Source: an uncultured Oscillospiraceae bacterium (lineage in GTDB: Bacteria; Bacillota; Clostridia; Oscillospirales; Oscillospiraceae). Taken from it: a DNA stretch of 64,000 nucleotides. Location of the stretch: NCBI GenBank assembly GCA_934569225.1, contig CAKTKC010000002.1, positions 1-64,000 of the forward strand, given 5' to 3'. The notes under the pieces were generated by a model, which worked only from the letters and a program-made list of their open reading frames with translations, was not told where the DNA came from and did no database searches. This document shows, in pieces, positions 34,211 to 42,841 of the stretch (positions are counted from its first letter, which is position 1; every line of letters begins with the position of its first letter). Made by a program: the position numbers and the translations under genes.

Positions 34211-34665
34211 TGCTGGAACTTGCAGTGGAGACCGACCGGGAAGCGGTGAACCGGCTGGCCTGTCAGGTACACGCCATGCACGTTGGCTGGCTGCCGGAGA
34301 CTTACGAAATGCCCCCGGAAATGTACCCAGAGGAGCGGTTCCAGAAAGCGATCGCGGAACGGTCTTTATATGTAGCCCGACTGCATGGCGCGGTGGTGGG
34401 CTATATGAACCTGATGATCCGGAATTTCGACGGGTTGGGTCTGAAAAAGCGGAAGGTTCTGCGGATTGACGAAATTGCCGTGGAGGAAAGTCTTCGCGGT
34501 CAGGGCGTCGGCACGGAGATGATGGAGGATGTCCGCGCACTGGCAAAGAGCTTCGGCTGCACCAGTTTACAGCTGGGGGTCTATCCCCAGAATGACGCCG
34601 CCGTGGCCTTCTACCAGAAGTGCGGCTTTACCGTTCGCAGTTTGGAAATGCAGAGAAAGCTGTAA
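34210..34665 (+). CDS. GNAT-family N-acetyltransferase
   Basis: The 151-aa protein has the acetyl-CoA motif VEESLRGQGVGTEMMED and a C-terminal NDAAVAFYQKCGFTVRSLEM. The ATG shares a base with the tyrS stop (TGATG), so translation is coupled. The acceptor is unknown. Confidence 0.9.
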   Translation: MLELAVETDREAVNRLACQVHAMHVGWLPETYEMPPEMYPEERFQKAIAERSLYVARLHGAVVGYMNLMIRNFDGLGLKKRKVLRIDEIAVEESLRGQGVGTEMMEDVRALAKSFGCTSLQLGVYPQNDAAVAFYQKCGFTVRSLEMQRKL

Positions 34666-34674
34666 TAGAAAACA

Positions 34675-34742
34675 CAGGCCGTCCGTGTGTTTGCGGACGG
34701 CCTGGCAGTTTCTTGGACGCCGCCCGAAAGGGCGGCGTTTTC
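34675..34742. terminator. Two consecutive terminators between GNAT gene and dapA
   Basis: CAGGCCGTCCG/CGGACGGCCTG (34675-34704) and CGCCGCCC-GAAA-GGGCGGCG with TTTT (34718-34741) end the tyrS operon; the second also faces convergent dapA. Confidence 0.85.
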
Positions 34743-34743
34743 G

Positions 34744-35610
34744 TTACAGCAGGTACTTTTTCAGCTTTTCCAGATTTTCGCTGCCCATGGGAGTCAGCGG
34801 CAGGCGGCATCCTCCGCAGTCGTAGCCGATGAGCTGCATGGCGGCTTTTACGGGAATGGGGTTGACCTCGCAGAACAGCAGCTCGATCAGGGGCAGCAGC
34901 TCCGCCTGCAATGCGGCGGCGGTGTCAAAATCGCCCGCCAGCGCCGCCCGTGCCATGGCCTGGGTCTCCACGGGGGCGACGTTTGACAGAACCGAAATGA
35001 CGCCCTGGCCGCCCAGGGACATCACCGCTACCGCCTGATCGTCGTTGCCGCTCCAGACGGGGAAATCCGGGCAGGCGGCGCAGAGCTTTGCGATTTTGGA
35101 AATGCTGGAAGACGCCTCCTTGACGCCTGCCAGATTGGGAATCCGGGACAACCGGCCGTAGACCTCCACGGGAATATCGACGCCGGTGCGGGAGGGAACG
35201 TTGTAGGCGATGACCGGGATATGTACCGCTCCGGCGACGGCGCTGTAGTGGGCAAGCAGACCCTCCGGTGTGGCTTTGTTGTAGTAGGGCGTGACCACGA
35301 GCAGCGCGTCCGCTCCCGCACCCTCCGCCGCCCGGCTCAGAGCCGCCGCGTGCTCGGTGCAGTTTGAACCGGTTCCGGCGATGATGAGACAGCTGTCCCC
35401 GGCGTATGCCTTCGCCCGGCGGAACAGCTCCAGTTTTTCGCAGTCGGACAGGGTAGCGGACTCTCCGGTGGTGCCGCAGATCACCACGGCCTCGATGCCC
35501 GCGTCAATTTGACGGCGAAGCAGCTGCTCCATCATGGGATAGTTGACCTTTCCCCCGAGGAAAGGGGTGACGAGTGCCGTACAGGCTCCTGTAAAGAATG
35601 GTTGTTTCAT
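34744..35610 (-). CDS. dapA: 4-hydroxy-tetrahydrodipicolinate synthase
   Basis: 288 aa from the ATG at 35608-35610 with GGAGG upstream. It contains GTTGESATLSDCEK, the tyrosine in VTPYYNKATPEGLLAHY and the Schiff-base lysine in AGVKEASSS. It condenses pyruvate with aspartate semialdehyde in the lysine/DAP pathway. It stands alone. Confidence 0.95.
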   Translation of the reverse strand: MKQPFFTGACTALVTPFLGGKVNYPMMEQLLRRQIDAGIEAVVICGTTGESATLSDCEKLELFRRAKAYAGDSCLIIAGTGSNCTEHAAALSRAAEGAGADALLVVTPYYNKATPEGLLAHYSAVAGAVHIPVIAYNVPSRTGVDIPVEVYGRLSRIPNLAGVKEASSSISKIAKLCAACPDFPVWSGNDDQAVAVMSLGGQGVISVLSNVAPVETQAMARAALAGDFDTAAALQAELLPLIELLFCEVNPIPVKAAMQLIGYDCGGCRLPLTPMGSENLEKLKKYLL

Positions 35611-35659
35611 AGGCTGATACCTCCACGCCAGTCTATGCCGGGGGAATGTATTTTGTCTG

Positions 35660-35688
35660 TTGCAAAACGGGAAAAAATGGGCTATACT
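35660..35688 (+). promoter_or_regulatory. queA promoter
   Basis: TTGCAA (35660-35665), 17-base spacer, TATACT (35683-35688). Confidence 0.75.
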
Positions 35689-35716
35689 GTGGGCACAGAG
35701 AATAGGGAGGGAAACC

Positions 35717-36739
35717 ATGAAAACACATGATTTTTGGTATGATCTGCCGGAAGAGCTGATCGCCCAGACGCCGCTGGAGCGGCGGGACGGTTCCCGGCTG
35801 ATGGTGCTGAACCGGGAAACCGGGGAGATTCAGCATAAACATTTTTACGACATCATCGACTATCTGAACCCCGGCGACTGTCTGGTGATGAACGATTCCC
35901 GGGTGCTGCCCGCCCGGCTCATGGGGCACCGTCCCACCGGCGGCGTGGTGGAGGTGCTGCTTCTGCGGGACCTGGGGAACAAGTGCTGGGAGTGCCTGTG
36001 CAAGCCCGGCCGGAAAATGCAGGTCGGCAATGAGGTCATCTTCGGAGACGGCGAGCTGACGGCCGTCGTCCGGGAGGTGCAGGAGGACGGCAACCGGGTG
36101 GTGGAATTTAAGTACGAGGGGATTTTCCTGGAAGTGCTGGAACGCCTGGGAAAAATGCCCCTGCCGCCTTATATCAAGGAGGAGCTTCAGGATCAGGAAC
36201 GGTATCAGACCGTCTATTCTAAGGAGGTCGGCTCCGCCGCCGCGCCCACGGCAGGACTGCATTTTACTAAGGAGCTGCTGGAAAAAATCCGGGAAAAGGG
36301 CGTAAACGAAGCTTTTGTGACCCTGCACGTAGGACTCGGCACCTTCCGCCCGGTAAAGGCGGAGGAGGTGACCGAACATCACATGCACTCCGAGCTGTGC
36401 ATGATGAACGCCGAAACCGCGAACATGCTGAACGAGACGAAGCGAAACGGCGGGCGCATTATCTGCGTGGGCACGACCTCCTGCCGCACCCTGGAATCCC
36501 TGGTAAACGACGACGGCACTTTTGAGGCTAAGTCCAGATGGACGGATATTTTCATTTATCCGGGCTACACCTTCAAGGCCATGGACGGCCTGATTACGAA
36601 TTTCCATCTCCCGGAGAGTACCCTTGTCATGCTGGTGTCCGCGTTTGCGGGGCGCGAGCATGTGCTGAACGCCTACGAAGAAGCGGTAAAGCAGAGATAT
36701 AGATTTTTCTCATTTGGCGACGCAATGCTTATTTTTTAG
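35717..36739 (+). CDS. queA: tRNA preQ1(34) S-adenosylmethionine ribosyltransferase-isomerase
   Basis: 340 aa from the ATG at 35717 with GGGAGG upstream. Signatures include [40 protein letters not shown] and [18 protein letters not shown]. It adds the epoxycyclopentane ring to preQ1 in tRNA; Tgt, which inserts preQ1, is encoded at 56797-57927 in this window. Confidence 0.96.
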   Translation: MKTHDFWYDLPEELIAQTPLERRDGSRLMVLNRETGEIQHKHFYDIIDYLNPGDCLVMNDSRVLPARLMGHRPTGGVVEVLLLRDLGNKCWECLCKPGRKMQVGNEVIFGDGELTAVVREVQEDGNRVVEFKYEGIFLEVLERLGKMPLPPYIKEELQDQERYQTVYSKEVGSAAAPTAGLHFTKELLEKIREKGVNEAFVTLHVGLGTFRPVKAEEVTEHHMHSELCMMNAETANMLNETKRNGGRIICVGTTSCRTLESLVNDDGTFEAKSRWTDIFIYPGYTFKAMDGLITNFHLPESTLVMLVSAFAGREHVLNAYEEAVKQRYRFFSFGDAMLIF

Positions 36740-36799
36740 AATTTGTTTTAAGATAAAATTCTATAAGCTTGTAAAAAACAGAACTTCTTACGCATAAAT

Positions 36800-36872
36800 G
36801 GCAACCGGCTGAAAAGGCCGGTTGCCGTTGCTTTATACAAAATTTTCGGCGTACCGCTGCGGTACGCCGAAA
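36800..36872. terminator. Two hairpins after queA
   Basis: GGCAACCGGC/GCCGGTTGCC (36800-36826) is followed by CGGCGTACC/GGTACGCCG with flanking A and T runs (about 36840-36876). The first probably ends queA. The second also ends transcription coming leftward from the cassette promoter at 36954-36982. Confidence 0.8.
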
Positions 36873-36902
36873 TTTTATTTTTGAAACTTTTCATCCGATA
36901 TT

Positions 36903-36991
36903 TCGTGGAGTTTGTCCCTCTACGGGGGGATACCACCTACATTCAACGCTTGCATTATAGCACGGCCTTCTCAAAAATGCAACAGGTTTAT
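36903..36991 (+). repeat. Left inverted repeat of the cassette
   Basis: Outer block TCGTGGAGTTTGTCCCTC (36903-36920) and inner 21-base block (36971-36991) recur inverted at the right end. The middle 50 bases are diverged but keep a run of G and the promoter. Confidence 0.8.
36954..36982 (-). promoter_or_regulatory. Leftward outward promoter in the left repeat
   Basis: On the minus strand TTGCAT, 17-base spacer, TATAAT (complements 36977-36982 and 36954-36959). Transcription would run antisense to the queA 3' end but meets the hairpin near 36840-36876. Confidence 0.7.
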
Positions 36992-37158
36992 GCTAATTTT
37001 TGAAATAAGTTTTAAATTTTTTATAAGCGCGGCGGGTTTTGCTTCCAGATTTCCGCGCATCCGGCTCGGTTTGCCGCCGCAGCGCAGTCAGATGCGCAGT
37101 CGCAAAACGAAGGCTTGGCTGTTTCAGCCGCCATATATATTGTAAGGAAGTTTTACAA

Positions 37159-38274
37159 ATGTCAAAGGGTGAAAACATCTTCAAAAGGAAGGACGGCCGC
37201 TGGGAAGCCCGGTATATCCGGGGCTATGAGCTTTCCGGCAAGATCCGGTACGGGTTCTGCTACGGCAAAACCTACAAAGAAGCAAAGGAGAAGGTCACGA
37301 AGTTCAAAGCGGCCATGGTGGGCGGCTCGCCCCTGCCGGACGTGGGCTCCCGCCACCGCTTCGCGTTTTACTGCGACGAGTGGCTGCGTCTGCGAAAAGC
37401 GAAGCTAAAGGAAGCAACCTACATTAAATATGATACGGCGCTGGAAAAACACATCAAGCCGAAGCTGGGCGGCTGCTTTCCCCTCGGCCTTTCCACCGGG
37501 CTGATCGACGATTTTACAAGGGAACTGCTGCTTGAGGACGAGCTTGCCCCGAAAACCGTGCACGACATTCTCGTTGTGCTCCACGGCGTTCTGAAATTTA
37601 CTGCGACACGCTTCCCCGGAATCTTTCCGGTCGTCGAGATCAACTATCCCAAATGCGGGCGCAAAGAGATGCGCGTCCTGTCCCGGGAGGAGCAGCAGCG
37701 ATTCATTTCGTACCTGCTGACGGACATGGACACATGCAAATTCGGCGTACTGCTGACGCTGTTCACCGGTGTGCGGATCGGGGAGCTGTGTGCGCTCCAA
37801 TGGGGGTGCATTTCCATGCGGGATAAGACCATCCGGATCGCCGCCACATTGCAGCGTCTGCGGGACACCGACAAGACCGGAACCACCCGCACCCGGATCG
37901 TGATCGGCACGCCCAAAAGCGACACCTCCGTAAGAACGATCCCCATGACGAATTACGCGGCCGCGCTCTGCGGGAAAATGCGTCCCGGCAGCGAGGCGGC
38001 CTACGTCCTGACCGGCACGGAGGCGTATATGGAGCCCCGGGCATTGCAGTACCGCATGGAGAAATACACCCGCGACTGCGGTCTGGAGGGCGTTCATTTT
38101 CACACGCTCCGCCACACATTCGCGACCCGCGCCGTGGAGGTCGGCTTTGAGATCAAGTCTCTTTCGGAGGTACTGGGACACGCCAATACGACCATCACCC
38201 TCGACCGCTACGTCCATTCCTCGATGGAGCTGAAGCGGGACAACATGAGCAAGCTGGAAGCGGTGGGATTTTAA
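37159..38274 (+). CDS. Tyrosine recombinase (site-specific integrase)
   Basis: 371 aa from the ATG at 37159, 8 bases after AAGGAAG. The N-terminal arm-binding and SAM-like domains are followed by the catalytic domain: Arg in TGVRIGELCAL, Lys in GTPKSDTSVRTI, HTLRHTFAT (H-x-x-R), LGHANTT and the nucleophile in TLDRYVHSS. All six catalytic positions are present. It is the only gene of the cassette and most likely acts on the flanking inverted repeats. Confidence 0.93.
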   Translation: MSKGENIFKRKDGRWEARYIRGYELSGKIRYGFCYGKTYKEAKEKVTKFKAAMVGGSPLPDVGSRHRFAFYCDEWLRLRKAKLKEATYIKYDTALEKHIKPKLGGCFPLGLSTGLIDDFTRELLLEDELAPKTVHDILVVLHGVLKFTATRFPGIFPVVEINYPKCGRKEMRVLSREEQQRFISYLLTDMDTCKFGVLLTLFTGVRIGELCALQWGCISMRDKTIRIAATLQRLRDTDKTGTTRTRIVIGTPKSDTSVRTIPMTNYAAALCGKMRPGSEAAYVLTGTEAYMEPRALQYRMEKYTRDCGLEGVHFHTLRHTFATRAVEVGFEIKSLSEVLGHANTTITLDRYVHSSMELKRDNMSKLEAVGF

Positions 38275-38381
38275 ACTGCGCAGTCAGACTTCTGTGTCAG
38301 GCAACCCGGAATGCAACATTTCCCTGCCATAAATCGACCGTTTTCGGGGCGGAGGGAAAAAACTACGATTCAAAAAATAGT

Positions 38382-38475
38382 ATAAACCTGTTGCATTTTT
38401 GATAAGCCTATGGTATAATGTGGACATCACCCGTGGATGGAGCGCCCCCCGCGCAGGGAGGGACAAACTCCACGA
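38382..38475 (-). repeat. Right inverted repeat of the cassette
   Basis: Inverted copy of 36903-36991: inner block 38382-38402 and outer block 38458-38475 are perfect matches. The middle is diverged and about 5 bases longer. Confidence 0.8.
38391..38419 (+). promoter_or_regulatory. Rightward outward promoter in the right repeat
   Basis: TTGCAT (38391-38396), 17-base spacer, TATAAT (38414-38419). It points to the TetR/SipW/surface-protein operon; the transcript passes a terminator at 38496-38539 first. Confidence 0.75.
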
Positions 38476-38495
38476 TGAAAGAACGCATGATACTT

Positions 38496-38539
38496 TGGCA
38501 AATTGATCACCCTCCGAGGGGCAGTGGTTTGCCATTTTT
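38496..38539 (+). terminator. Terminator/attenuator before the tetR gene
   Basis: TGGCAAA (38496-38502) pairs with TTTGCCA (38528-38534), with inner pairing around CACCCTCCGAGGGG, followed by TTTTT. Placed between the cassette promoter and tetR, it should attenuate readthrough unless an alternative fold with the upstream leader (38420-38475) prevents it. Confidence 0.75.
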
Positions 38540-38587
38540 CTGGTGGTTCGCGTAAGTGTCCACTTATTTTCGACGGAGGATGACAAT

Positions 38588-39184
38588 TTGGAACTGCAAA
38601 ACATAAAACAGGCGCTTATAGACAGCGCCGTCCGCGTCGTGGCGCGGGACGGCGTGGAGAAGGCTACCACCAAGGCCATCGCCGCCGAAGCAAAGCTGAA
38701 CGAAGCCTACATTTATAAATGCTTCCCCAGTAAGGACGAGCTGCTCAGCGAGGCGTTTCAGATGGAGGACACCCGCTTTTCCACCTTCCTGGGAAAGACC
38801 CTCCCCGTCATGCGCACGCCGGGGCTGCTGTGGAGGGAGCGCGCGTATATCCTCTGGAAGCGGAGCTGGGAGCATATCCTGGGCATTCCTGACGACTGCG
38901 GCTTTTACATCCGCTACTATTATTCCGCCAGCTGCCGCGCCCATGCCTATGAAATGCACCTGGCGTGCTATAAGCCCCTGATCGAGCGGGCGAGCCACGT
39001 ATTTCTGCCGGGGACGAACATGGACATGCTCATCCACCAGATTTTCTCCACCATGCTGTTCTTCGCCTCCCGGGTTCTGAACGGTGAGCTGGAAAACAGC
39101 GAGGCCACCACCCAGTGGGCGTTTGAGCAGATTTACAGCTTCGTCGTGCCCCACGTCAAGGCCGAGGTATTGGAAGAGGAATAG
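38588..39184 (+). CDS. TetR-family regulator
   Basis: 198 aa from the TTG at 38588 after CGGAGG. The N-terminal HTH (TTKAIAAEAKLNEAYIYKCF) is typical of TetR, with a divergent helical ligand domain. It is 2 bases from the signal peptidase gene and is likely the local regulator of the surface-fibre operon. Confidence 0.85.
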   Translation: MELQNIKQALIDSAVRVVARDGVEKATTKAIAAEAKLNEAYIYKCFPSKDELLSEAFQMEDTRFSTFLGKTLPVMRTPGLLWRERAYILWKRSWEHILGIPDDCGFYIRYYYSASCRAHAYEMHLACYKPLIERASHVFLPGTNMDMLIHQIFSTMLFFASRVLNGELENSEATTQWAFEQIYSFVVPHVKAEVLEEE

Positions 39185-39186
39185 AT

Positions 39187-39930
39187 ATGAGCAAATCGCT
39201 GAAAAAAATCTGGAACACCGTCAGCACCATTCTGGTGGCGCTGGTGGTGATCCTGGCGCTCCTGCTGGTGGGGGCGCGGGTCATTGGATTGCAGGTGTTC
39301 ACCGTGCTGTCCGGCTCCATGGAGCCGACGTACCATACCGGTTCCCTGATCTATGTGAAAAAGGTTGACCCCTATACCATTGAAGAGGGTCAGCCCATCA
39401 CCTTCATGCTGGACGAGGACACCATCGCCACCCACCGCGTTGTGGGCATCGTCCCGGACGAGGAAGACCCCACCGTCATCCGCTTCCGCACCAAGGGCGA
39501 CGCCAACGACGCCGAGGACGGCTCCCTGGTTCATTATAAGAACGTCATCGGCACGCCCATCTTCTCCATTCCGTACCTGGGCTACATAGCGGATTATATC
39601 CAGCATCCCCCCGGAATGTACATAGCCATTTCTGCGGGAGCGGTGCTCCTGCTGCTGGTCTTCCTGCCGGACGTCTTCGCCGACGACGGTAAGGACGAGA
39701 AGAAGCCCCGGAAGGGCAAGGGCAAGGATGCCCCGGCTCCCGAAGCTCCCCGGGAGGAACCGAAAGAAACCCTGGCCGATGAGATCCGCCGGAAGACCGA
39801 CGGCCTGCTGACGGACGCAGAAGTCGAAAAGCTCTGCCGCCTGATCGAAGCGGGGAAGTATAACGACGCCGCCGCGGAGTCCCTTCGGAAGCTCCTGATC
39901 CGGCGGGAAGCGGAACGGAAGCAGCAGTAA
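39187..39930 (+). CDS. sipW: SipW-type signal peptidase I
   Basis: The 247-aa protein has an N-terminal membrane helix (about residues 12-36), the serine in VLSGSMEPT and a histidine in IATHRVVGI where P-type enzymes have lysine; this is the ER/SipW type. A second membrane helix (about residues 143-165) and a charged Lys/Pro/Glu-rich cytoplasmic tail follow. SipW in Bacillus processes TasA and TapA. Five candidate substrates are encoded next. Confidence 0.93.
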   Translation: MSKSLKKIWNTVSTILVALVVILALLLVGARVIGLQVFTVLSGSMEPTYHTGSLIYVKKVDPYTIEEGQPITFMLDEDTIATHRVVGIVPDEEDPTVIRFRTKGDANDAEDGSLVHYKNVIGTPIFSIPYLGYIADYIQHPPGMYIAISAGAVLLLLVFLPDVFADDGKDEKKPRKGKGKDAPAPEAPREEPKETLADEIRRKTDGLLTDAEVEKLCRLIEAGKYNDAAAESLRKLLIRREAERKQQ

Positions 39931-39997
39931 GCCGTTCCATCATTTCAAGGGCAATGCCGCAAGGCTCCCTATATACAATTTTAGGAGGTTTTCGGAA

Positions 39998-40609
39998 ATG
40001 AAAACAAGAAGCAAAGCTCTGCTCCTGACACTCTGTGCGGTATTGCTTGTGGCCGCCTCTGTGCTGGGAACAATGGCGTACCTGACCTCGACTGATAGTG
40101 TGGAAAACACCTTCACCGTCGGCTCTGTGGCTATCACGCTGGACGAAGCCAAGGTTAACACTGACGGCACTGTGGTTGCGAACGCTGACCGTGTCAAGAA
40201 AAACGACTACAAGCTGATGCCCGGCCATAAGTACATCAAAGATCCCACTGTCCATGTGGCCGCTGGTAGCGAAAATAGCTGGATTTTCGTGAAGGTCGAA
40301 AATGGCATTTACGACTATGTGGTTTCTTCCAATAAAATTGAAGACCAGATCGCAGCAAGGGGCTGGACGGCTTTGAATGGTGCTTCTAATGTATATTATA
40401 AGGAATACACCAAGAACGACACGGAGGCTACTGACCTTGTTGTGTTCAGCGAGTTCGAGATTGCCGATGACGCTAACACAAAGGACGGCTGGGGTAACCT
40501 CAATGGTGCGAAGGTAACCGTCACCGCTTACGCTGTGCAGAAGGACGGCTTTGATACCCCTCTTGCCGCATGGAACGCAACCTTCGGCAAGCCTGCCGCC
40601 AATCCCTGA
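39998..40609 (+). CDS. SipW-dependent-type surface protein (TasA/camelysin-like), copy 1
   Basis: The 203-aa protein has the long SipW-type signal: a basic start, hydrophobic core LLLTLCAVLLVAASVLGTMA, then YLTSTDSVENTFTVGSV. The mature part is beta-rich with SENSWIFVKVE and ends VTVTAYAVQKDGFDT. It resembles camelysin/TasA filament proteins. TTTAGGAGG precedes the ATG. Confidence 0.85.
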   Translation: MKTRSKALLLTLCAVLLVAASVLGTMAYLTSTDSVENTFTVGSVAITLDEAKVNTDGTVVANADRVKKNDYKLMPGHKYIKDPTVHVAAGSENSWIFVKVENGIYDYVVSSNKIEDQIAARGWTALNGASNVYYKEYTKNDTEATDLVVFSEFEIADDANTKDGWGNLNGAKVTVTAYAVQKDGFDTPLAAWNATFGKPAANP

Positions 40610-40685
40610 CATTAGATTCCAACAGATATAAAATCTGTTGAAATAAATACCCCCGCAAAATCCTTAGGAAAGGAGGAAGAGTGAA

Positions 40686-41267
40686 ATGAAGCATTACGAA
40701 AAGCGCCGCAGCGTGAGCAGCAAAATGTTCGTCATGATGCTGGCACTGGTGCTGGTGTTCGGCTGCGCAGTAGGCGGAACGATCGCATGGCTGACTGCCA
40801 AGACTGACCCCGTTGTCAATACGTTTACATACGGTGATATCAACATCGAGCTGACCGAAACCAAGCCCGCAAACCGGCAGGCCAAGATTATCCCCGGTGT
40901 GGATATCGAGAAAGACCCGAAGGTGACGGTTAAGGCCGGCTCCGAAGCCTGCTGGCTGTTCGTCAAGGTCGAGGAAGAAGGTACGTTTGTTGCCGGTAAG
41001 GTAACTTACTCCGTGGCTGACGGCTGGACGAAGCTTACTGGCGTAACTGGTGTTGATAACGTCTATTATCGTGAAGTCAGCGCTGTGACTGCTGATACAG
41101 AATTCGGTATTCTTACGGATAACAAAGTCACCGTCAGCGAGGATTTGACCAAAGAGGACATTAAGGACCTCACTAGCACCCAGCCCAAGCTGACCTTCAC
41201 GGCCTACGCTGTCCAGAAGGACGGCATGGACACTGCTGCCGCCGCATGGGCTGCCGCCAATGCCTGA
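40686..41267 (+). CDS. SipW-dependent-type surface protein, copy 2
   Basis: The 193-aa paralogue has a VFGCAVGGTIAWLTAKTD signal region, VVNTFTYGDI, SEACWLFVKVEEE and FTAYAVQKDGMDTAAAAW. The C-terminal motif is shared with copy 1, so these arose by duplication. GAAAGGAGG precedes the gene. Confidence 0.85.
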   Translation: MKHYEKRRSVSSKMFVMMLALVLVFGCAVGGTIAWLTAKTDPVVNTFTYGDINIELTETKPANRQAKIIPGVDIEKDPKVTVKAGSEACWLFVKVEEEGTFVAGKVTYSVADGWTKLTGVTGVDNVYYREVSAVTADTEFGILTDNKVTVSEDLTKEDIKDLTSTQPKLTFTAYAVQKDGMDTAAAAWAAANA

Positions 41268-41322
41268 GTAACCCCCTGCGCAAGGGCGCAGAAAAAACAA
41301 TAATGATAAGGAGCAGTACATC

Positions 41323-42111
41323 ATGAAGAAGAAAATCACCGCAATTTTCCTGTGCGTGGCTCTGGTAGCCATCGCCATCGCGGGCGCATCTCTGGCGTAC
41401 TTCACCGACACAGACAGTGCCACGAACACATTTACCGCCGGTGGCGTAAAAATCAAACTGATTGAGGAGCAGAGCAATGAAGACCATACCGGTTTTGTTC
41501 CTTACGAGGGAGATAAGGTTCTCATGCCCATCGTCGGCTCCGCTCAGGGAGAAACTTACCCCAACGGCCAGCCCAAGGCCGCGAACTACATCGACAAGGT
41601 CGTAACGATTCAGAATACCGGCAAATCCGCCGCCTGGATTCGTGCTTACTATGCGGTTCCCTCCGCTCTGGACGATGGCTTCGGTGAAAGCTTCAATGCT
41701 GGCATGAACATTCTGCACGGCAACTTCGGCAACAACAACGGTGTTACCACCTACGAAAACGAGTGGAAGTGGAAGAATAACGGCAAATGGCAGTATTTTG
41801 AGACTGTGATGGACGGCGTCAGCTACAACGTCTACTTTGCGGACTACTACCAGCCTGTCGCGGCCGGTGACACCACCGAGCAGTTCATCTGCGGCGTGTA
41901 TCTGGACAAGAACGTGGATATGAAGGACGGCAAGTATATCGATCCCCGCCACCCCGACGCCGATCTCTCTATTCTGGAAGGCACGGTCAAATATCCCGTA
42001 TTTGCGGTTGCCGTGCAGGCCGAGGGCTTTGACAATGCTTCCGACGCTATCACCGCTGCGTTCGGCGCCAACTACAATCCTTGGGGCGGCGCTGCTACCA
42101 ACTGGCAGTAA
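41323..42111 (+). CDS. SipW-dependent-type surface protein, copy 3 (larger)
   Basis: The 262-aa protein has the signal core ALVAIAIAGASLAYFTDTDS followed by ATNTFTAGGVKI, the TasA-family pattern. The mature part is longer, with aromatic stretches (YENEWKWKNNGKWQYF), and ends VFAVAVQAEGFDNA. It may be the main fibre subunit. Confidence 0.85.
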   Translation: MKKKITAIFLCVALVAIAIAGASLAYFTDTDSATNTFTAGGVKIKLIEEQSNEDHTGFVPYEGDKVLMPIVGSAQGETYPNGQPKAANYIDKVVTIQNTGKSAAWIRAYYAVPSALDDGFGESFNAGMNILHGNFGNNNGVTTYENEWKWKNNGKWQYFETVMDGVSYNVYFADYYQPVAAGDTTEQFICGVYLDKNVDMKDGKYIDPRHPDADLSILEGTVKYPVFAVAVQAEGFDNASDAITAAFGANYNPWGGAATNWQ

Positions 42112-42127
42112 TTTCTTACTTTCTTCT

Positions 42128-42163
42128 TATATGGTCTGCACCCCCCGGGGTGCAGACCATATG
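42128..42163 (+). terminator. Strong intra-operon hairpin
   Basis: ATATGGTCTGCACC pairs with GGTGCAGACCATAT over a C/G-rich loop. The segment CATATGGTCTG recurs at 42190-42200. It probably reduces transcription of the downstream adhesin genes relative to copies 1 to 3. Confidence 0.75.
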
Positions 42164-42271
42164 AGAGCACCCGGCGACCCCGGATGCTGTCATATGGTCT
42201 GACGCGATCATAAAGACTTTTTACCTCCTTCCGGGAGATTTAGCAATATCAGTTTGAGAGGAGCAAGAACT

Positions 42272-42823
42272 ATGAAGCGAAAACTCTTGATTCTGTCGGT
42301 GCTGGTCATCTGTGTCGCGACCCTTGCCGCCGGAACCCTGGCGTACTTCACCTCAGAAGGTACGGCGCACAACGTCATCACCACCGGCGGTGTGGACATC
42401 ACCCTCCAGGAGTGGGCGGACGAGGGGAAGACAAAGCCCTTTGAAGACCTGACCGGCATCATGCCCGGCATGACCGTCACCAAAATTGCGGAGATCAAAA
42501 ACACCGGCGCGTCCGAAGCCTGGGTGCGTGTGAAGGTGGAGAAGAACATCCAGCTCAAGGGCGAGGGCGAAGTCAATCCCGACCTCGTGGAGCTGGCGCT
42601 GGACACCGCCAATTGGACGGAAAAAGACGGCTATTACTATTATAATAAGGCCCTCAAGCCTGGAGAAGTCACAGCGCCGGTATTCAGCGCGGTGACGTTC
42701 AATGCGTCCATGGGCAACGAATACCAGAACGCCACGGCGACTGTGGACGTCTACGCCCAGGCGGTACAGACCGCCAACAATGGCGAAACCGCCCTGAACG
42801 CTCAGGGCTGGCCGAAACCGTAA
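42272..42823 (+). CDS. SipW-dependent-type surface protein, copy 4
   Basis: 183 aa from the ATG at 42272 after GAGAGGAG. Signal LVICVATLAAGTLAYFTSEG, then NVITTGGVDITLQEW. The mature domain has the KNTGASEAWVRVKVE strand shared with other TasA-like proteins. It lies 18 bases before the large adhesin and may be its anchor or minor subunit. Confidence 0.85.
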   Translation: MKRKLLILSVLVICVATLAAGTLAYFTSEGTAHNVITTGGVDITLQEWADEGKTKPFEDLTGIMPGMTVTKIAEIKNTGASEAWVRVKVEKNIQLKGEGEVNPDLVELALDTANWTEKDGYYYYNKALKPGEVTAPVFSAVTFNASMGNEYQNATATVDVYAQAVQTANNGETALNAQGWPKP

Positions 42824-42841
42824 AAAGGAGGACGAAGCCAT

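Larger units (their letters stand above)
36903..38475. mobile_element. 1.57-kb tyrosine-recombinase cassette bounded by long inverted repeats
   Basis: A single integrase gene lies between imperfect inverted repeats of about 90 bases (36903-36991 and 38382-38475). Each arm has a perfect outer block of 18 bases (36903-36920 / 38458-38475) and a perfect inner block of 21 bases (36971-36991 / 38382-38402). Both arms hold an outward sigma-70-type promoter whose -35 lies in the inner block. The transcript from each passes a C-rich run and AGGGACAAACTCCACGA, then a terminator. No target duplication is obvious. It may be an integrase-only mobile element or a promoter-switch module. Confidence 0.6.

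Noticed and set aside
32936..34546. A 536-codon minus-strand frame opposite tyrS
   Set aside because: Antisense shadow of tyrS; rich in Pro/Arg/His with no start signal.
36748..36936. A 62-codon minus-strand frame downstream of queA
   Set aside because: It overlaps two terminators and the left repeat of the cassette and has no ribosome site.
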